From: CALKMS01 sp036796755
Lineage (GTDB): Bacteria; Actinomycetota; Aquicultoria; SKW223; CALKMS01
NCBI GenBank assembly: GCA_036796755.1
Contig: DAIRCJ010000013.1
Location: 1-26,629 of the forward strand
Reading direction: 5' to 3'
DNA length: 26,629 nucleotides
The first letter of the stretch is position 1, and the number at the start of each line of letters is the position of its first letter. A program made the position numbers and the translations under genes. Under the pieces are notes generated by a model, which saw only the letters and a list, made by a program, of their open reading frames with translations, did no database searches and was not told the DNA's origin. This document shows, piece after piece, positions 14,875 through 22,521 of the stretch.

Positions 14875-15888
14875 CTAATAATTGACGCGCACTATTTGAA
14901 TGCGGTTGTTGTCTTTGTCAGCGACAATCACATCCCCATTTGGTTGAACAGCCAGATCATTGGGGAAAAGAAACTCTCCTTTTCCTTCTCCAAAGCCTCC
15001 AGCGTATCCTAAAAACTTACCCTTCGGCGAAAAAACCAGGATATTTGAGCTTATGGCGTTAACAACCAGGAGATTGCCTTTTTTATCAATCCCTAATCCA
15101 CGAGGAACCCCAATTTGGGGTGTTACCCATTTAACTTTTCCTTCTGGAGAGAAAGCTTGAAGACGAAAGTTATTGGAATCAGAAACATAAATGGTTCCAT
15201 CAGAGTCAATAGCTATTCCGTTTGGTGTTTTTAAGTCTCCGGGACCAATTCCTATTTTTCCAGTTCCCAGCGAGCCAATGAGGTTGCCGTTGAGGTCGAA
15301 GATGGCTACCCGAAAAGAGTCGCAAACATAAAGTTTGTCCCGGTAAATGGCAATATCTCTTGGTCGCAACATTAAGGGATGAAAGGGATTAGTTGGGTCT
15401 ATGGATTTGATTTTAGGGAAATAATCAATAAATCTCCCGTAGTGGTCAAAAACCTGGATTCGACCGTTGAACATATCCGAAACATAAATTCTTCCGTCTT
15501 CGCTTACGGCAACTCCGTAAGGGCGATTAAACATTCCTCCCTGCCATTTGCCGTCGCCCAGGTCTGTCCCGTATTTTCCAAACTCGAAATTAAAAAGCCC
15601 TTTGTTGGTGAAAACGCAGACGCGATGGTTATTAGTATCGGCAACATAAATTCTTCCCTGAACATCGGTGGCCACTCCCAGGGGCCGCCAGAAATAAGGA
15701 AGATTGCTTCTACCACCCGGTCCGTAGATAGCCATTATAAACTGGATGTTGTTTTTGTTTTCTGTGCCTGCTTCAATCAGGCTCTGGCCAGTGCGGGGAA
15801 AGAAAAAGTAAAAGTAAGAAAGGAAAAAAACCATCAGAAGGAGCACAATTATGGCAACTCTTATTTTTCGCTCTCTCTGAGCTTCCAT
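14875..15888 (-). CDS. Membrane-anchored six-bladed NHL-repeat beta-propeller
   Basis: This is about 337 residues from the ATG at 15888. A basic N-terminus and one span (about 10-31, IRVAIIVLLLMVFFLSYFYF) precede six NHL blades, each with the pattern P-x-G-hydrophobic-A ... IYV-x-D-x-x-N-x-R-hydrophobic-x-V-F: RPLGVATD, RPYGVAVS, RPRDIAIY, TPNGIAID, VPRGLGID and FPNDLAVQ mark the blades. The domain should be extracytoplasmic. A longer frame opens at TTG 15909, but that lies upstream of a perfect -10 box (15898-15903), so the ATG is preferred. NHL proteins often lie near c-type cytochrome genes in respiring anaerobes; the binding partner is unknown. It faces the radical SAM gene (convergent) and diverges from the gene at 16065. 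Confidence 0.85.
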   Translation of the reverse strand: MEAQRERKIRVAIIVLLLMVFFLSYFYFFFPRTGQSLIEAGTENKNNIQFIMAIYGPGGRSNLPYFWRPLGVATDVQGRIYVADTNNHRVCVFTNKGLFNFEFGKYGTDLGDGKWQGGMFNRPYGVAVSEDGRIYVSDMFNGRIQVFDHYGRFIDYFPKIKSIDPTNPFHPLMLRPRDIAIYRDKLYVCDSFRVAIFDLNGNLIGSLGTGKIGIGPGDLKTPNGIAIDSDGTIYVSDSNNFRLQAFSPEGKVKWVTPQIGVPRGLGIDKKGNLLVVNAISSNILVFSPKGKFLGYAGGFGEGKGEFLFPNDLAVQPNGDVIVADKDNNRIQIVRVNY

Positions 15889-15897
15889 TATCAGAGA

Positions 15898-15926
15898 ATT
15901 ATAAATCAACTCTCTTTTTTGCCCAA
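15898..15926 (-). promoter_or_regulatory. Promoter of the NHL-repeat gene, near-leaderless
   Basis: On the minus strand TTGGGC (15921-15926) and a perfect TATAAT (15898-15903) are 17 bases apart. The ATG at 15888 is 9 bases beyond the -10 box, leaving a leader of only about 3 bases. This promoter overlaps the alternative TTG start and so argues against it. Confidence 0.6.
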
Positions 15927-16004
15927 ATTTAAATTAATTGGTATTTTTATTAGCCCGGCCGCGGTTACTTTCCCCCCTTTATTTTTCAGACTTTTAAACT
16001 CTAC

Positions 16005-16033
16005 TTTAAAAAGAGCGAGAGTAGGGGTAAAAT
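16005..16033 (+). promoter_or_regulatory. Promoter upstream of the small membrane protein gene
   Basis: TTTAAA (16005-16010) and TAAAAT (16028-16033) are 17 bases apart, the same pair and spacing as at 4508-4536. The gene starts at 16065 with GGTGA (16051-16055) about 9 bases before it, so this message would have a short leader. It is divergent from the NHL promoter in the same gap. Confidence 0.55.
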
Positions 16034-16064
16034 TTCCTTGTTGGGGAATTGGTGAAAATCGTCA

Positions 16065-16448
16065 ATGAATAGCTGGCTACCAGTAATTATAATGATGAAT
16101 AATTATTTTCACGATGTGGCCACAGCTCTTTTAGCAGCGAGTGCTCTGGTTATGCTTTTCGTTTTGCGAATAGTCTCCCGGGAAAGCTTGGATCCCCCCC
16201 AGGTTGAGCTGGTAAAGAAAATTTATCAGCCAACCACCAGGGTGGCAGTTTTTTCCCTTATCTGGATACTCTTAGGTGGGGTTCCCAGAACAATTTTTTT
16301 TAAACGTTATGAGTGGTGGGATGCGGCCAATAAAGGAATAGTCCTTGCTTTGCTGGTAAAACATTTTTTGATGTTTTCCCTTGTTCTGGCGGGTTTTTTA
16401 TTGTGGGCTCAGGTTAGAAAGAAAATTAGCGACCTTTCAGAAAATTGA
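16065..16448 (+). CDS. Small polytopic membrane protein, unknown function
   Basis: This 127-residue protein has three membrane segments: about 16-34 (VATALLAASALVMLFVLRI), 56-73 (TRVAVFSLIWILLGGVPR) and 90-115 (IVLALLVKHFLMFSLVLAGFLLW). His and Trp/Arg residues sit at segment ends (YFHDVATA, GGVPRTIFFKRYEWW, VKHFLMF), a pattern seen in haem- or metal-binding CopD-like membrane domains, but I cannot assign a family. It lies between the NHL gene and the quinone side-chain operon. A weak hairpin followed by a T run (about 16445-16470) comes after it. Real gene: confident. Function: unknown. Confidence 0.7.
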   Translation: MNSWLPVIIMMNNYFHDVATALLAASALVMLFVLRIVSRESLDPPQVELVKKIYQPTTRVAVFSLIWILLGGVPRTIFFKRYEWWDAANKGIVLALLVKHFLMFSLVLAGFLLWAQVRKKISDLSEN

Positions 16449-16482
16449 GATTGGCTCTCCTGTTTTTTTATTGACTTTTTAA

Positions 16483-16488
16483 TATAAT
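16483..16488 (+). promoter_or_regulatory. Possible -10 box for the hepS operon
   Basis: A perfect TATAAT lies 59 bases before the proposed hepS start. The -35 is poor (CTGTTT at 17 bases). TTGACT at 16471-16476 is too close to serve this -10; it could pair instead with a weak TAAGTT at 16495. The true promoter arrangement is uncertain, but the 98-base gap is the likely site for it. Confidence 0.35.
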
Positions 16489-16546
16489 TTTTGTTAAGTT
16501 AAAGCATTAACAAATTATTCACACCGGTTTTATGGGGGTGTTTTAA

Positions 16547-17290
16547 ATAGCTCAGGCAGTTTTTGATGAAATAGATAAGGACCTTAAAGAGATAAAAGCT
16601 GAGGTCAAAAAGGAAGCTTCTAATCATCCTTTGCTGGCTGCTAAAGCTGAGAGAGAAAAAACTCCTTTGCTGGCGACTATTTTTTTATTCACCGCACGCT
16701 TTGGTGACTATGATTTTGAAAAGCTAAAGTTAGTTGGTGAGGCTCTGGAGTTAATTGAAATGGCGGTAGAGGAACATTACTTACCAAAAGAAAGCTCCGA
16801 AAAGAAAGAAGGGGCTTCTTCGGATGAGTTTTCTGATAACCTGTCTTTGATTACCGGTGATTATTATTATTCCCGAGCTATTATGCTGGTTGCTGGCTTG
16901 AGAGACGTTTCAATAATCAGGGTCTTAGCGGAAACGGTAGCCACTATTGCCGAAGCGATGACTTTTCCTCCTCCAGTTGAGGGCAAACCTAAAGAAGTTG
17001 TAAGCCGCTATCTGGAATGGATAGATAAGATGGTGGCTCTTTATGTTGCGGCTCCTCGCCTGGGAGCTTATCTCTCCAACTTGCCCGAAGACTTAAAAGA
17101 AACTATGGAAGACTTTGGTCGTTCCTTAGGCGGCCTTTTTTATGCAAATCAATACCTGCCAGATAATTTGCCAGATAAGGTCAGGGAAACTATTATTCAA
17201 AACTATGCCTCAGCGGTTCAGGAAAAGCTCAATACTTTCAGGGAGATGGGATTTGAGGTGGCAGAGGTCCCTTTAACTATTGAGAAATGA
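16547..17290 (+). CDS. hepS: HepS-like small subunit of heterodimeric polyprenyl diphosphate synthase
   Basis: HepS is the non-catalytic subunit that, with HepT, makes the long prenyl diphosphate tail of menaquinone. Seen: an acidic/basic helical N-terminus, then SNHPLLAAKA (HepS proteins have HPYLAKHI at the same place), and the signature LITGDYYYSRAIML followed by RDVSIIRVLAETVATI, which parallels the LAGDYF ... KDIYMIRTLATAI region of Bacillus HepS. The Asp-rich catalytic motifs are absent, as expected. The first ordinary start, TTG 16631, has no ribosome site and would cut off the conserved HP. The frame is open back to a TAA at 16544, and GGGGGTG (16534-16540) stands 6 bases before ATA at 16547, so ATA is the likely start. 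The stop overlaps the next ATG (ATGA). Confidence 0.75.
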   Translation: MAQAVFDEIDKDLKEIKAEVKKEASNHPLLAAKAEREKTPLLATIFLFTARFGDYDFEKLKLVGEALELIEMAVEEHYLPKESSEKKEGASSDEFSDNLSLITGDYYYSRAIMLVAGLRDVSIIRVLAETVATIAEAMTFPPPVEGKPKEVVSRYLEWIDKMVALYVAAPRLGAYLSNLPEDLKETMEDFGRSLGGLFYANQYLPDNLPDKVRETIIQNYASAVQEKLNTFREMGFEVAEVPLTIEK

Positions 17291-19008
17291 AAGCGGATCT
17301 AATTTTTCTTCACGCCCCGAGCGTTTATGATTTTCGTCAACAATCTATAATGTTTGGTCCGGTTAGCGACCTTGTACCTTCTACTCCGGTTTTTGAGATG
17401 TATCCGATTGGCTTTTCCATTCTCGGTGAGTATCTGGAAAAGCAGGGCTTTAAAACTCGCACCATTAACCTGGCTCTTAGAATGTTGAAAGACCCGGAAT
17501 TTGATGTTGAAAGATTTATTGCTTCCCTTCATTCTCCTTTGCTCTTCGGCATTGACCTTCACTGGTTGCCTCACGCCCAGGGAAGTCTTGAGGTGGCAAA
17601 AATAGTTAAAAAATACCATCCAGAGACGCCAGTGATTTTTGGGGGGATTTCTTCTTCTTATTTTTATTCGGAGTTGATTGAGTATCCGATGGTGGATATG
17701 GTGATGCGAGGCGATTCAACGGAAGAACCAATGCGTTTGTTGCTGGAAGCTTTAAAAAGTAAAGGTAGTCTTTCGGGCATTCCAAATCTTGTCTATAAAG
17801 ATAAAAGTGGGGCGGTGGTGGTAAATCCATTTACCTTTGTTCCATCAAACCTCAATCATATAAACCTTGACTATTCTTTTATGATGCGCTCGGTGATGCG
17901 CTATCGGGATTTAATCGGACATCTCCCTTTTGTTAATTGGTGGGAGTATCCAATTGTAGCTGCCTTATCTTGCCGGGGTTGTACCAAAAACTGTGCTACC
18001 TGCGGTGGCTCCAGCTTTTTTTTCCGCAATTTTATGAACCGTCGGGAGCCGGCTTTCCGGGAACCTGAAGATTTAGCCAATGATATCAAAAAAATTGCTG
18101 GCTATATGCGCGGCCCGATTTTTGTTCTGGGTGATCTTTTCCAGGCTGGGGAAGATTATGTTTTGAGGTTTCTTTCTGAAGCCAGTAAGTTCAGGATTAA
18201 AAATCAGGTGGCCTTTGAGTTTTTCACCCCTCCTCCTGACTGGTTTTATGAAAGGCTGAAAGAAGTTTTTCCCCACTGGAGTATGGAGATTTCTTTAGAA
18301 AGCGCCGATGAAAATGTGAGAAGAAGGTTTGGCAAGGGAGTTTTTTCTAATGACCAGTTGCGGGATTCTTTAAAGGCAGCTTTGGCTAATAACTGTGATC
18401 GCCTTGACCTTTATTTTATGACTGGCATTCCTTTTCAGACCCGGGATTCGGTTTTAAATACCCTACCTTACTGCGAAGAACTTTTTCAGGAGTTAAAAGC
18501 CGACTCTCGCCTGCTGGTTTTTATTTCTCCGATGGCTCCTTTTCTGGATCCGGGAAGTCTGGCTTTTGAGAATCCCGAGAAGTACGGTTACCGCTTGAAA
18601 ACTAAAACCATAGCCGGCCATTGTCAGCTTCTCACCCAACCCAGCTGGAAATATATAATGAATTATGAAAGCACTTTTCTTAATCCCGATGACCTTGTTG
18701 ATTCAACTTATGAGGTAGCTTTAGGTTTAAACAGCTTAAAGGCTAAATATGGGGCAGTGAGCGAGGTTACAGCTAAGCAGGTGGAGAAGAGGGTTAAAAA
18801 AGCCCGGGAAGTGATGAAAAGAATAGATGAGATAATGGAAAAATTCTCACCTGAAGAGCGAGAAAAACAGTTTGCCTTTTTAAAGGAAGATATGGACAAA
18901 TACAGTATGTCAACTGTTTGCGAAAAAAGGGAGCTGGAATGGAAGTCTCCCCTCCAAAGGTTTAAAATTCTCAAGATAGCGGCAATGCTTATCTCTCGCC
19001 ACTGGTAG
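17287..19008 (+). CDS. B12-binding/radical SAM protein of the TIGR04190 (Ta0216-like) type
   Basis: This 573-residue protein begins ADLIFLHAPSVYDFR and continues FGPVSDLVPSTPVFEMYPIG, LFGIDLHWLPHAQGS and IFGGISSSYFYSELIEYP, a distinctive pattern I associate with the TIGR04190 family first noted in Thermoplasma. The N-terminal ~190 residues are the cobalamin-binding domain. The radical SAM cluster motif is C232-TKN-C236-AT-C239, followed by GGSSFFFRNF. FVLGDLFQAG, SMEISLESADE and YFMTGIPFQT are later barrel landmarks. A ~100-residue Lys/Glu-rich C-terminal helical region ends the protein. It starts inside the hepS stop codon and ends in overlap with menG, so all three are translated as a block. 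A role in menaquinone modification, perhaps methylation, is inference from that position. Confidence 0.85.
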   Translation: MKADLIFLHAPSVYDFRQQSIMFGPVSDLVPSTPVFEMYPIGFSILGEYLEKQGFKTRTINLALRMLKDPEFDVERFIASLHSPLLFGIDLHWLPHAQGSLEVAKIVKKYHPETPVIFGGISSSYFYSELIEYPMVDMVMRGDSTEEPMRLLLEALKSKGSLSGIPNLVYKDKSGAVVVNPFTFVPSNLNHINLDYSFMMRSVMRYRDLIGHLPFVNWWEYPIVAALSCRGCTKNCATCGGSSFFFRNFMNRREPAFREPEDLANDIKKIAGYMRGPIFVLGDLFQAGEDYVLRFLSEASKFRIKNQVAFEFFTPPPDWFYERLKEVFPHWSMEISLESADENVRRRFGKGVFSNDQLRDSLKAALANNCDRLDLYFMTGIPFQTRDSVLNTLPYCEELFQELKADSRLLVFISPMAPFLDPGSLAFENPEKYGYRLKTKTIAGHCQLLTQPSWKYIMNYESTFLNPDDLVDSTYEVALGLNSLKAKYGAVSEVTAKQVEKRVKKAREVMKRIDEIMEKFSPEEREKQFAFLKEDMDKYSMSTVCEKRELEWKSPLQRFKILKIAAMLISRHW

Positions 19009-19013
19009 TGTTA

Positions 19014-19703
19014 ATGGAAGAACAGGTAAAATCCATTTTTTCTAACATTTCCAGACGCTATGAGCTGGCTAATGTGGTTTTAAGTTTTGGTCGGGATAGG
19101 TACTGGCGGCGAAAAACAGTGGAGATGCTTTCTCTGGAAGGTGGGGAAAAAATTTTAGATGTTTGCACGGGAACAGGTGAGCTGGCTTTTCTTTTAGCGG
19201 AAAAATTAGATCGGGAAGGACAGGTTACCGCGGTGGATTTCTGCCAGGAAATGCTGGAGATAGCGGAGGAAAGAGCCCGGAAGGAGAAAAAAGAAAATCT
19301 TGAGTTCAAGAAAGCAAACGCTCTCAACCTGCCCTTTTCTTCTTCCAGTTTTGATGCTTTGACAATTGCTTTTGGGTTTAGAAATCTCACCGACCGAGAA
19401 AGGGGACTAAAAGAGTTCCGAAGGGTTCTTAAAAAGGGAGGGAAGCTGGCTATTTTAGAGTTTTCTCCTCCCTCAAAAGGTTTGAAAGGCAAAGTTCACA
19501 GTTTTTATTTAAGTAAAATCGTTCCCCTTTTAGGCAGTTTGGTTTCGGGAGAAAGGGATGCCTATAACTATCTTGCTTCCTCAATCAGGGATTTTCCTTC
19601 GCCTGAAGAATTAAAAACAATGATTCTTTCTAACGGCTTTTCCGAGGTTTCGGTTTTTTCCTTTACTTTGGGGGCGGTTTCTTTACATTTGGCTCGAGTT
19701 TAG
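19014..19703 (+). CDS. menG: MenG/UbiE quinone C-methyltransferase
   Basis: This SAM-dependent enzyme methylates demethylmenaquinone to menaquinone, the last common step. From the ATG at 19014 it has 229 residues, the usual length. Seen: YELANVVLSFGRDRYWRR near the N-terminus, SAM motif I ILDVCTGTGELAFLLA, AVDFCQEMLEIAEERA, ALTIAFGFRNLTDRERGLKE and LKKGGKLAILEFSPP, all typical of UbiE/MenG. A GTG at 19008 overlaps the preceding TAG and adds two residues; the ATG is preferred by fit to the family. It lies between the radical SAM gene and hepT, as menG does between hepS and hepT in Bacillus. Confidence 0.93.
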   Translation: MEEQVKSIFSNISRRYELANVVLSFGRDRYWRRKTVEMLSLEGGEKILDVCTGTGELAFLLAEKLDREGQVTAVDFCQEMLEIAEERARKEKKENLEFKKANALNLPFSSSSFDALTIAFGFRNLTDRERGLKEFRRVLKKGGKLAILEFSPPSKGLKGKVHSFYLSKIVPLLGSLVSGERDAYNYLASSIRDFPSPEELKTMILSNGFSEVSVFSFTLGAVSLHLARV

Positions 19704-19715
19704 TTGGGGGTTTTC

Positions 19716-20690
19716 TTGAGCGCTACAACTTATGAAATATCAACTGAGGTAAAAAACGACTTAAAAGAAACAGTAAAAATTCTCTTTTCTTTGATTTCCC
19801 GTTTCCCCCCTTCAGTTAAGGAGGCGGTCTATCCTTTGTTTGAAAGCGGGGGTAAAATGCTCAGGCCCTTACTTTTGTTGCTTTGCGCCCGGGCGGGCAA
19901 TTTAAAGGCTAATAGGGAAAAAGTTCTTCTGGCTGCTTGCTGTGTGGAGATGCTTCATGTCAGTTCTTTAATCCATGACGATGTTATTGACCGGGCTGAC
20001 CTGAGAAGGGGAGTGCCCACGGTCAATCACCGCTATGGCTGTCAAAAGGCAATTTCAGCTGGGGATTTTTTATTTGGCCGCACCTTCGAACTGGTTGCTG
20101 ATTTAGGAGATGAATCAGTCTCAGCGATGGCTAAAGCGGCTCAGGCTTTGAGCGAAGGGGAGTTAGCCCAGATTCAAATGAAAGGTTGGGCTGAGACTAC
20201 TCCGATGAGCTATTTACGCCGCATCAGGTTGAAAACGGCAGTTCTTTTTTCTGTTTGCTGTGAGCTGGGAGCAGTTCTTACTAACCAGTCAGCAGGATTA
20301 GTTAAGGAGCTGGCTTCCTATGGCGAAAGTCTGGGGATGGCTTTTCAGATTCTTGATGACCTTCTTGATGTTCAGGGGGATCCTCAGGAAACCGGGAAAC
20401 CGGTAGCTCTTGATTTGCGCCAGGGGATAGTTACCCTGCCGGTGATTTATGCTCTGGAAGAAAGTAACTATGATGAGCGGATAGTTAAGGTTATTCAAGG
20501 AGATTCCAGTGAAAAAGCAGTTAAAGAAGCTCTACTGGTGATTAAAGGCACCAGAGGAATAGAAAGGGCAAAGAAAGAGGCAAAGAATTATGTTAAAATG
20601 GCTACTCAGGTGGCTGAAAAAATTAAAGATGAACAAGCTCGCCTGGGCCTTTTGTTTATTAGTAAGTTTGTAGTAGAGAGGTATTATTAA
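19716..20690 (+). CDS. hepT: HepT-like catalytic subunit of polyprenyl diphosphate synthase
   Basis: This trans-isoprenyl diphosphate synthase elongates farnesyl-type diphosphate with isopentenyl diphosphate to the menaquinone side chain. It has about 324 residues. Catalytic Asp-rich motif 1 is HDDVIDRADLRRG (about 87-99), with GGKMLRPLLLLL before it, and motif 2 is FQILDDLLDVQGD (about 210-222) followed by GKPVALDLRQGIVTLP. The TTG at 19716 has GGGGG 5 bases upstream and is preferred over the TTG at 19704, which directly follows the menG stop. With HepS upstream it would form the heterodimer. The product length cannot be read with certainty. Confidence 0.92.
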   Translation: MSATTYEISTEVKNDLKETVKILFSLISRFPPSVKEAVYPLFESGGKMLRPLLLLLCARAGNLKANREKVLLAACCVEMLHVSSLIHDDVIDRADLRRGVPTVNHRYGCQKAISAGDFLFGRTFELVADLGDESVSAMAKAAQALSEGELAQIQMKGWAETTPMSYLRRIRLKTAVLFSVCCELGAVLTNQSAGLVKELASYGESLGMAFQILDDLLDVQGDPQETGKPVALDLRQGIVTLPVIYALEESNYDERIVKVIQGDSSEKAVKEALLVIKGTRGIERAKKEAKNYVKMATQVAEKIKDEQARLGLLFISKFVVERYY

Positions 20691-20693
20691 GAG

Positions 20694-22040
20694 TTGATTA
20701 TTGCCGGTAAATGGGTTTTGCCTGTAACTTCTCCTCCAATTTCTGAAGGTGCTGTTTTAGTTAGAAACGGCACAATAGTAGAGGTTGGGAAAAAGGAAGA
20801 ACTGGTTTCCCGATATTCTCAGGAAAAGCTGCTTGATTTCCAGGATTCCATAGTTTTGCCTGGCTTCATTGATGCTCATACCCACCTGGAATACAGCCCT
20901 TTCCGTGGAGTAGTTGCTGATTTGCCTTTCTGGAACTGGAAGCTGGAGATAACCAAGCTCAGCCCGAGGCTTTCTGAAAGCGACTGGGAAGGTTCGGCTG
21001 AACTTGGAGTTCTGGAGGCGGTCAGAGCCGGAATAACTGCGATTGGGGATATAACCAGGACAGGAGCGAGTTTGCGGGCTTCCCTGAGGGCTGGCTTGAG
21101 AGGATGCATTTTTCTTGAAGTTTCTGGAATGGATCATCGGCAAACTGGAAAGATTATGGAAGAAATGGCTAAAAGGCTTGAAAGCTGGCGAGCTGAAGCA
21201 AAGAATTCTCTGATTTCCCTCGGGGTTTCACCCTACTCAGTTTATAATTCCTGTCCTTTGCTTTTAAAAGAAGTGGCTGAGTTTAGCCGAGAAGAAAAAG
21301 TTTTGTTTGCTATTCATCTGGCTGGTTCTCGGGAGGAGTATGAGTTTGTTAAGTATGGTTCAGGTCCTCTCGCTCATCAATATCGAAAGCTGATGGGTTG
21401 GGGGGAGTTCCTCTGGCAGCCGACCGGGGTAAGTCCAGTGAGATATGTAGAAAACTGGCGGGTTTTAAGTCCCAGTACGATAGCTATTCACTGCGTTCAG
21501 GTCAGTGAAGAGGATATAGAAATTTTAAGACGCTACGGGGTGAGAATAGTTCATTGCCCTCGCACAAGCTCAAAATTAGGAATGGGAATAACTCCCCTCT
21601 GGAGTTTTCTTAAAAGAGGTTTTATGGCGGGGCTGGGAACTGACAGCCCAGCTAGCAATTACACCAATGACTTTTTTGATGAAATGCGGGTTTCCTTGCT
21701 CTTGCAGAGAGGTTTAGCGGCCGAAGTAAAAAGCTTGACTGCGGAAAAATTTGTGGAAATGGCAACTCTGGGTGGAGCTCGCGTGTTAGGGATGGATGAC
21801 CAAGTTGGTTCACTTGAAGTCGGCAAGAAAGCTGATATTATTGCGGTTGATATTTCTGAGGCTCATGAAGCCTTTGGCCGCGACCCCTTTGCTCTTCTAG
21901 TTTACTGGGCAAATCAGGATAATGTAAGGATGACTATGGTGGAAGGGAAGATTCTTTATCAAGATGGAAACTTTTATACTCTTAACTATGAAGAGATAGT
22001 TAAGAAAACCCGCTCAATCAAGGAGAAACTTCAGGCTTGA
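20694..22040 (+). CDS. mqnX: Amidohydrolase, probable aminodeoxyfutalosine deaminase
   Basis: This 448-residue TIM-barrel metal hydrolase of the TrzN/Mtad/MqnX group has metal ligands HTH (62-64) in HTHLEYSPFRG, a middle His in VLFAIHLAGSREE, IAIHCVQVSEEDIE, and Asp317 in GTDSPASN, and ends KKADIIAVDIS as the family does. HTHLE followed by an aromatic or Leu and Ser is typical of deaminases that convert 6-amino-6-deoxyfutalosine to futalosine in the mqn menaquinone route. Its position 3 bases after hepT supports that role. Related enzymes deaminate S-adenosylhomocysteine or methylthioadenosine, so the substrate is likely but not proven. The other mqn genes are not in the window. TTG start, with GAGAGG 12 bases upstream. 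Confidence 0.7.
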   Translation: MIIAGKWVLPVTSPPISEGAVLVRNGTIVEVGKKEELVSRYSQEKLLDFQDSIVLPGFIDAHTHLEYSPFRGVVADLPFWNWKLEITKLSPRLSESDWEGSAELGVLEAVRAGITAIGDITRTGASLRASLRAGLRGCIFLEVSGMDHRQTGKIMEEMAKRLESWRAEAKNSLISLGVSPYSVYNSCPLLLKEVAEFSREEKVLFAIHLAGSREEYEFVKYGSGPLAHQYRKLMGWGEFLWQPTGVSPVRYVENWRVLSPSTIAIHCVQVSEEDIEILRRYGVRIVHCPRTSSKLGMGITPLWSFLKRGFMAGLGTDSPASNYTNDFFDEMRVSLLLQRGLAAEVKSLTAEKFVEMATLGGARVLGMDDQVGSLEVGKKADIIAVDISEAHEAFGRDPFALLVYWANQDNVRMTMVEGKILYQDGNFYTLNYEEIVKKTRSIKEKLQA

Positions 22041-22071
22041 GCAATTAAGAGAAAGATTTTCCTAAAAAAAG

Positions 22072-22100
22072 TTGGCTAAATTTTGTTTTAGGGTTATTAT
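22072..22100 (+). promoter_or_regulatory. Promoter for the small membrane protein / TPR / PRTase genes
   Basis: TTGGCT (22072-22077) and TATTAT (22095-22100) are 17 bases apart. A strong ribosome site, GAGAGGAGG, lies downstream, ending at 22127, 8 bases before the GTG at 22136. This is one of the better promoter matches in the window and separates these genes from the quinone operon. Confidence 0.6.
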
Positions 22101-22135
22101 ATAGAAAGTTTTTTAACTGAGAGGAGGTATTCTTA

Positions 22136-22507
22136 GTGGCAGAGAAGAAAAGAAGTTCTCGAGCCGGGCAAAGAAAGTCGGGGGGAACGAGGAAAGAAGT
22201 AAAACCTAAAGAGGTCAAGGAAAAGGCCAGAAAGGTTGTTGAAGAGGAAGAAGAGGAGGGCCTGGTTGGCTTAAGCCTCGATATTACCTGGGTAGCTATC
22301 ATTGCGTTAGTTGCTTTCTTCGTTGGTTTCCTAGTTAGAGGCTTTTTCTCACCTTTAACAACCACCTCAACCAATCCAACCAATGAGGTTCCTCAGGGTA
22401 TTACTGCCCCTCCCATTCCCGAAGGTGTGACCACTTTACCACCGGGTCACCCACCAATTCCGGGCATGGAAAGCCCCCAAAAAACGACGCCAACCAAAAA
22501 AAAGTAA
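22136..22507 (+). CDS. Small single-span membrane protein with Pro-rich tail
   Basis: This 123-residue protein has a highly basic N-terminus (about 1-33), an acidic patch (EEEEEEG), one span (about 51-70, VAIIALVAFFVGFLVRGFF) and a Thr/Pro/Gly-rich extracytoplasmic tail (PPIPEGVTTLPPGHPP). The GTG start is fixed by GAGAGGAGG. I do not recognise a family. The TPR gene follows after 14 bases, so it is probably a membrane partner for it. The low-complexity ends look like a linker protein rather than an enzyme. Confidence 0.7.
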   Translation: MAEKKRSSRAGQRKSGGTRKEVKPKEVKEKARKVVEEEEEEGLVGLSLDITWVAIIALVAFFVGFLVRGFFSPLTTTSTNPTNEVPQGITAPPIPEGVTTLPPGHPPIPGMESPQKTTPTKKK

Positions 22508-22521
22508 AGCTGGAGATTTAG

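Noticed and set aside
15889..15909. TTG 15909 as the start of the NHL protein
   Set aside because: It lies upstream of a perfect TATAAT (15898-15903) that drives the gene, and the GAGAG before it is too close. The ATG at 15888 fits the promoter.
15379..16068. 229-codon plus-strand frame opposite the NHL gene
   Set aside because: It is antisense to clear NHL repeats and spans two well-supported divergent promoters. Its translation shows no coherent domain.
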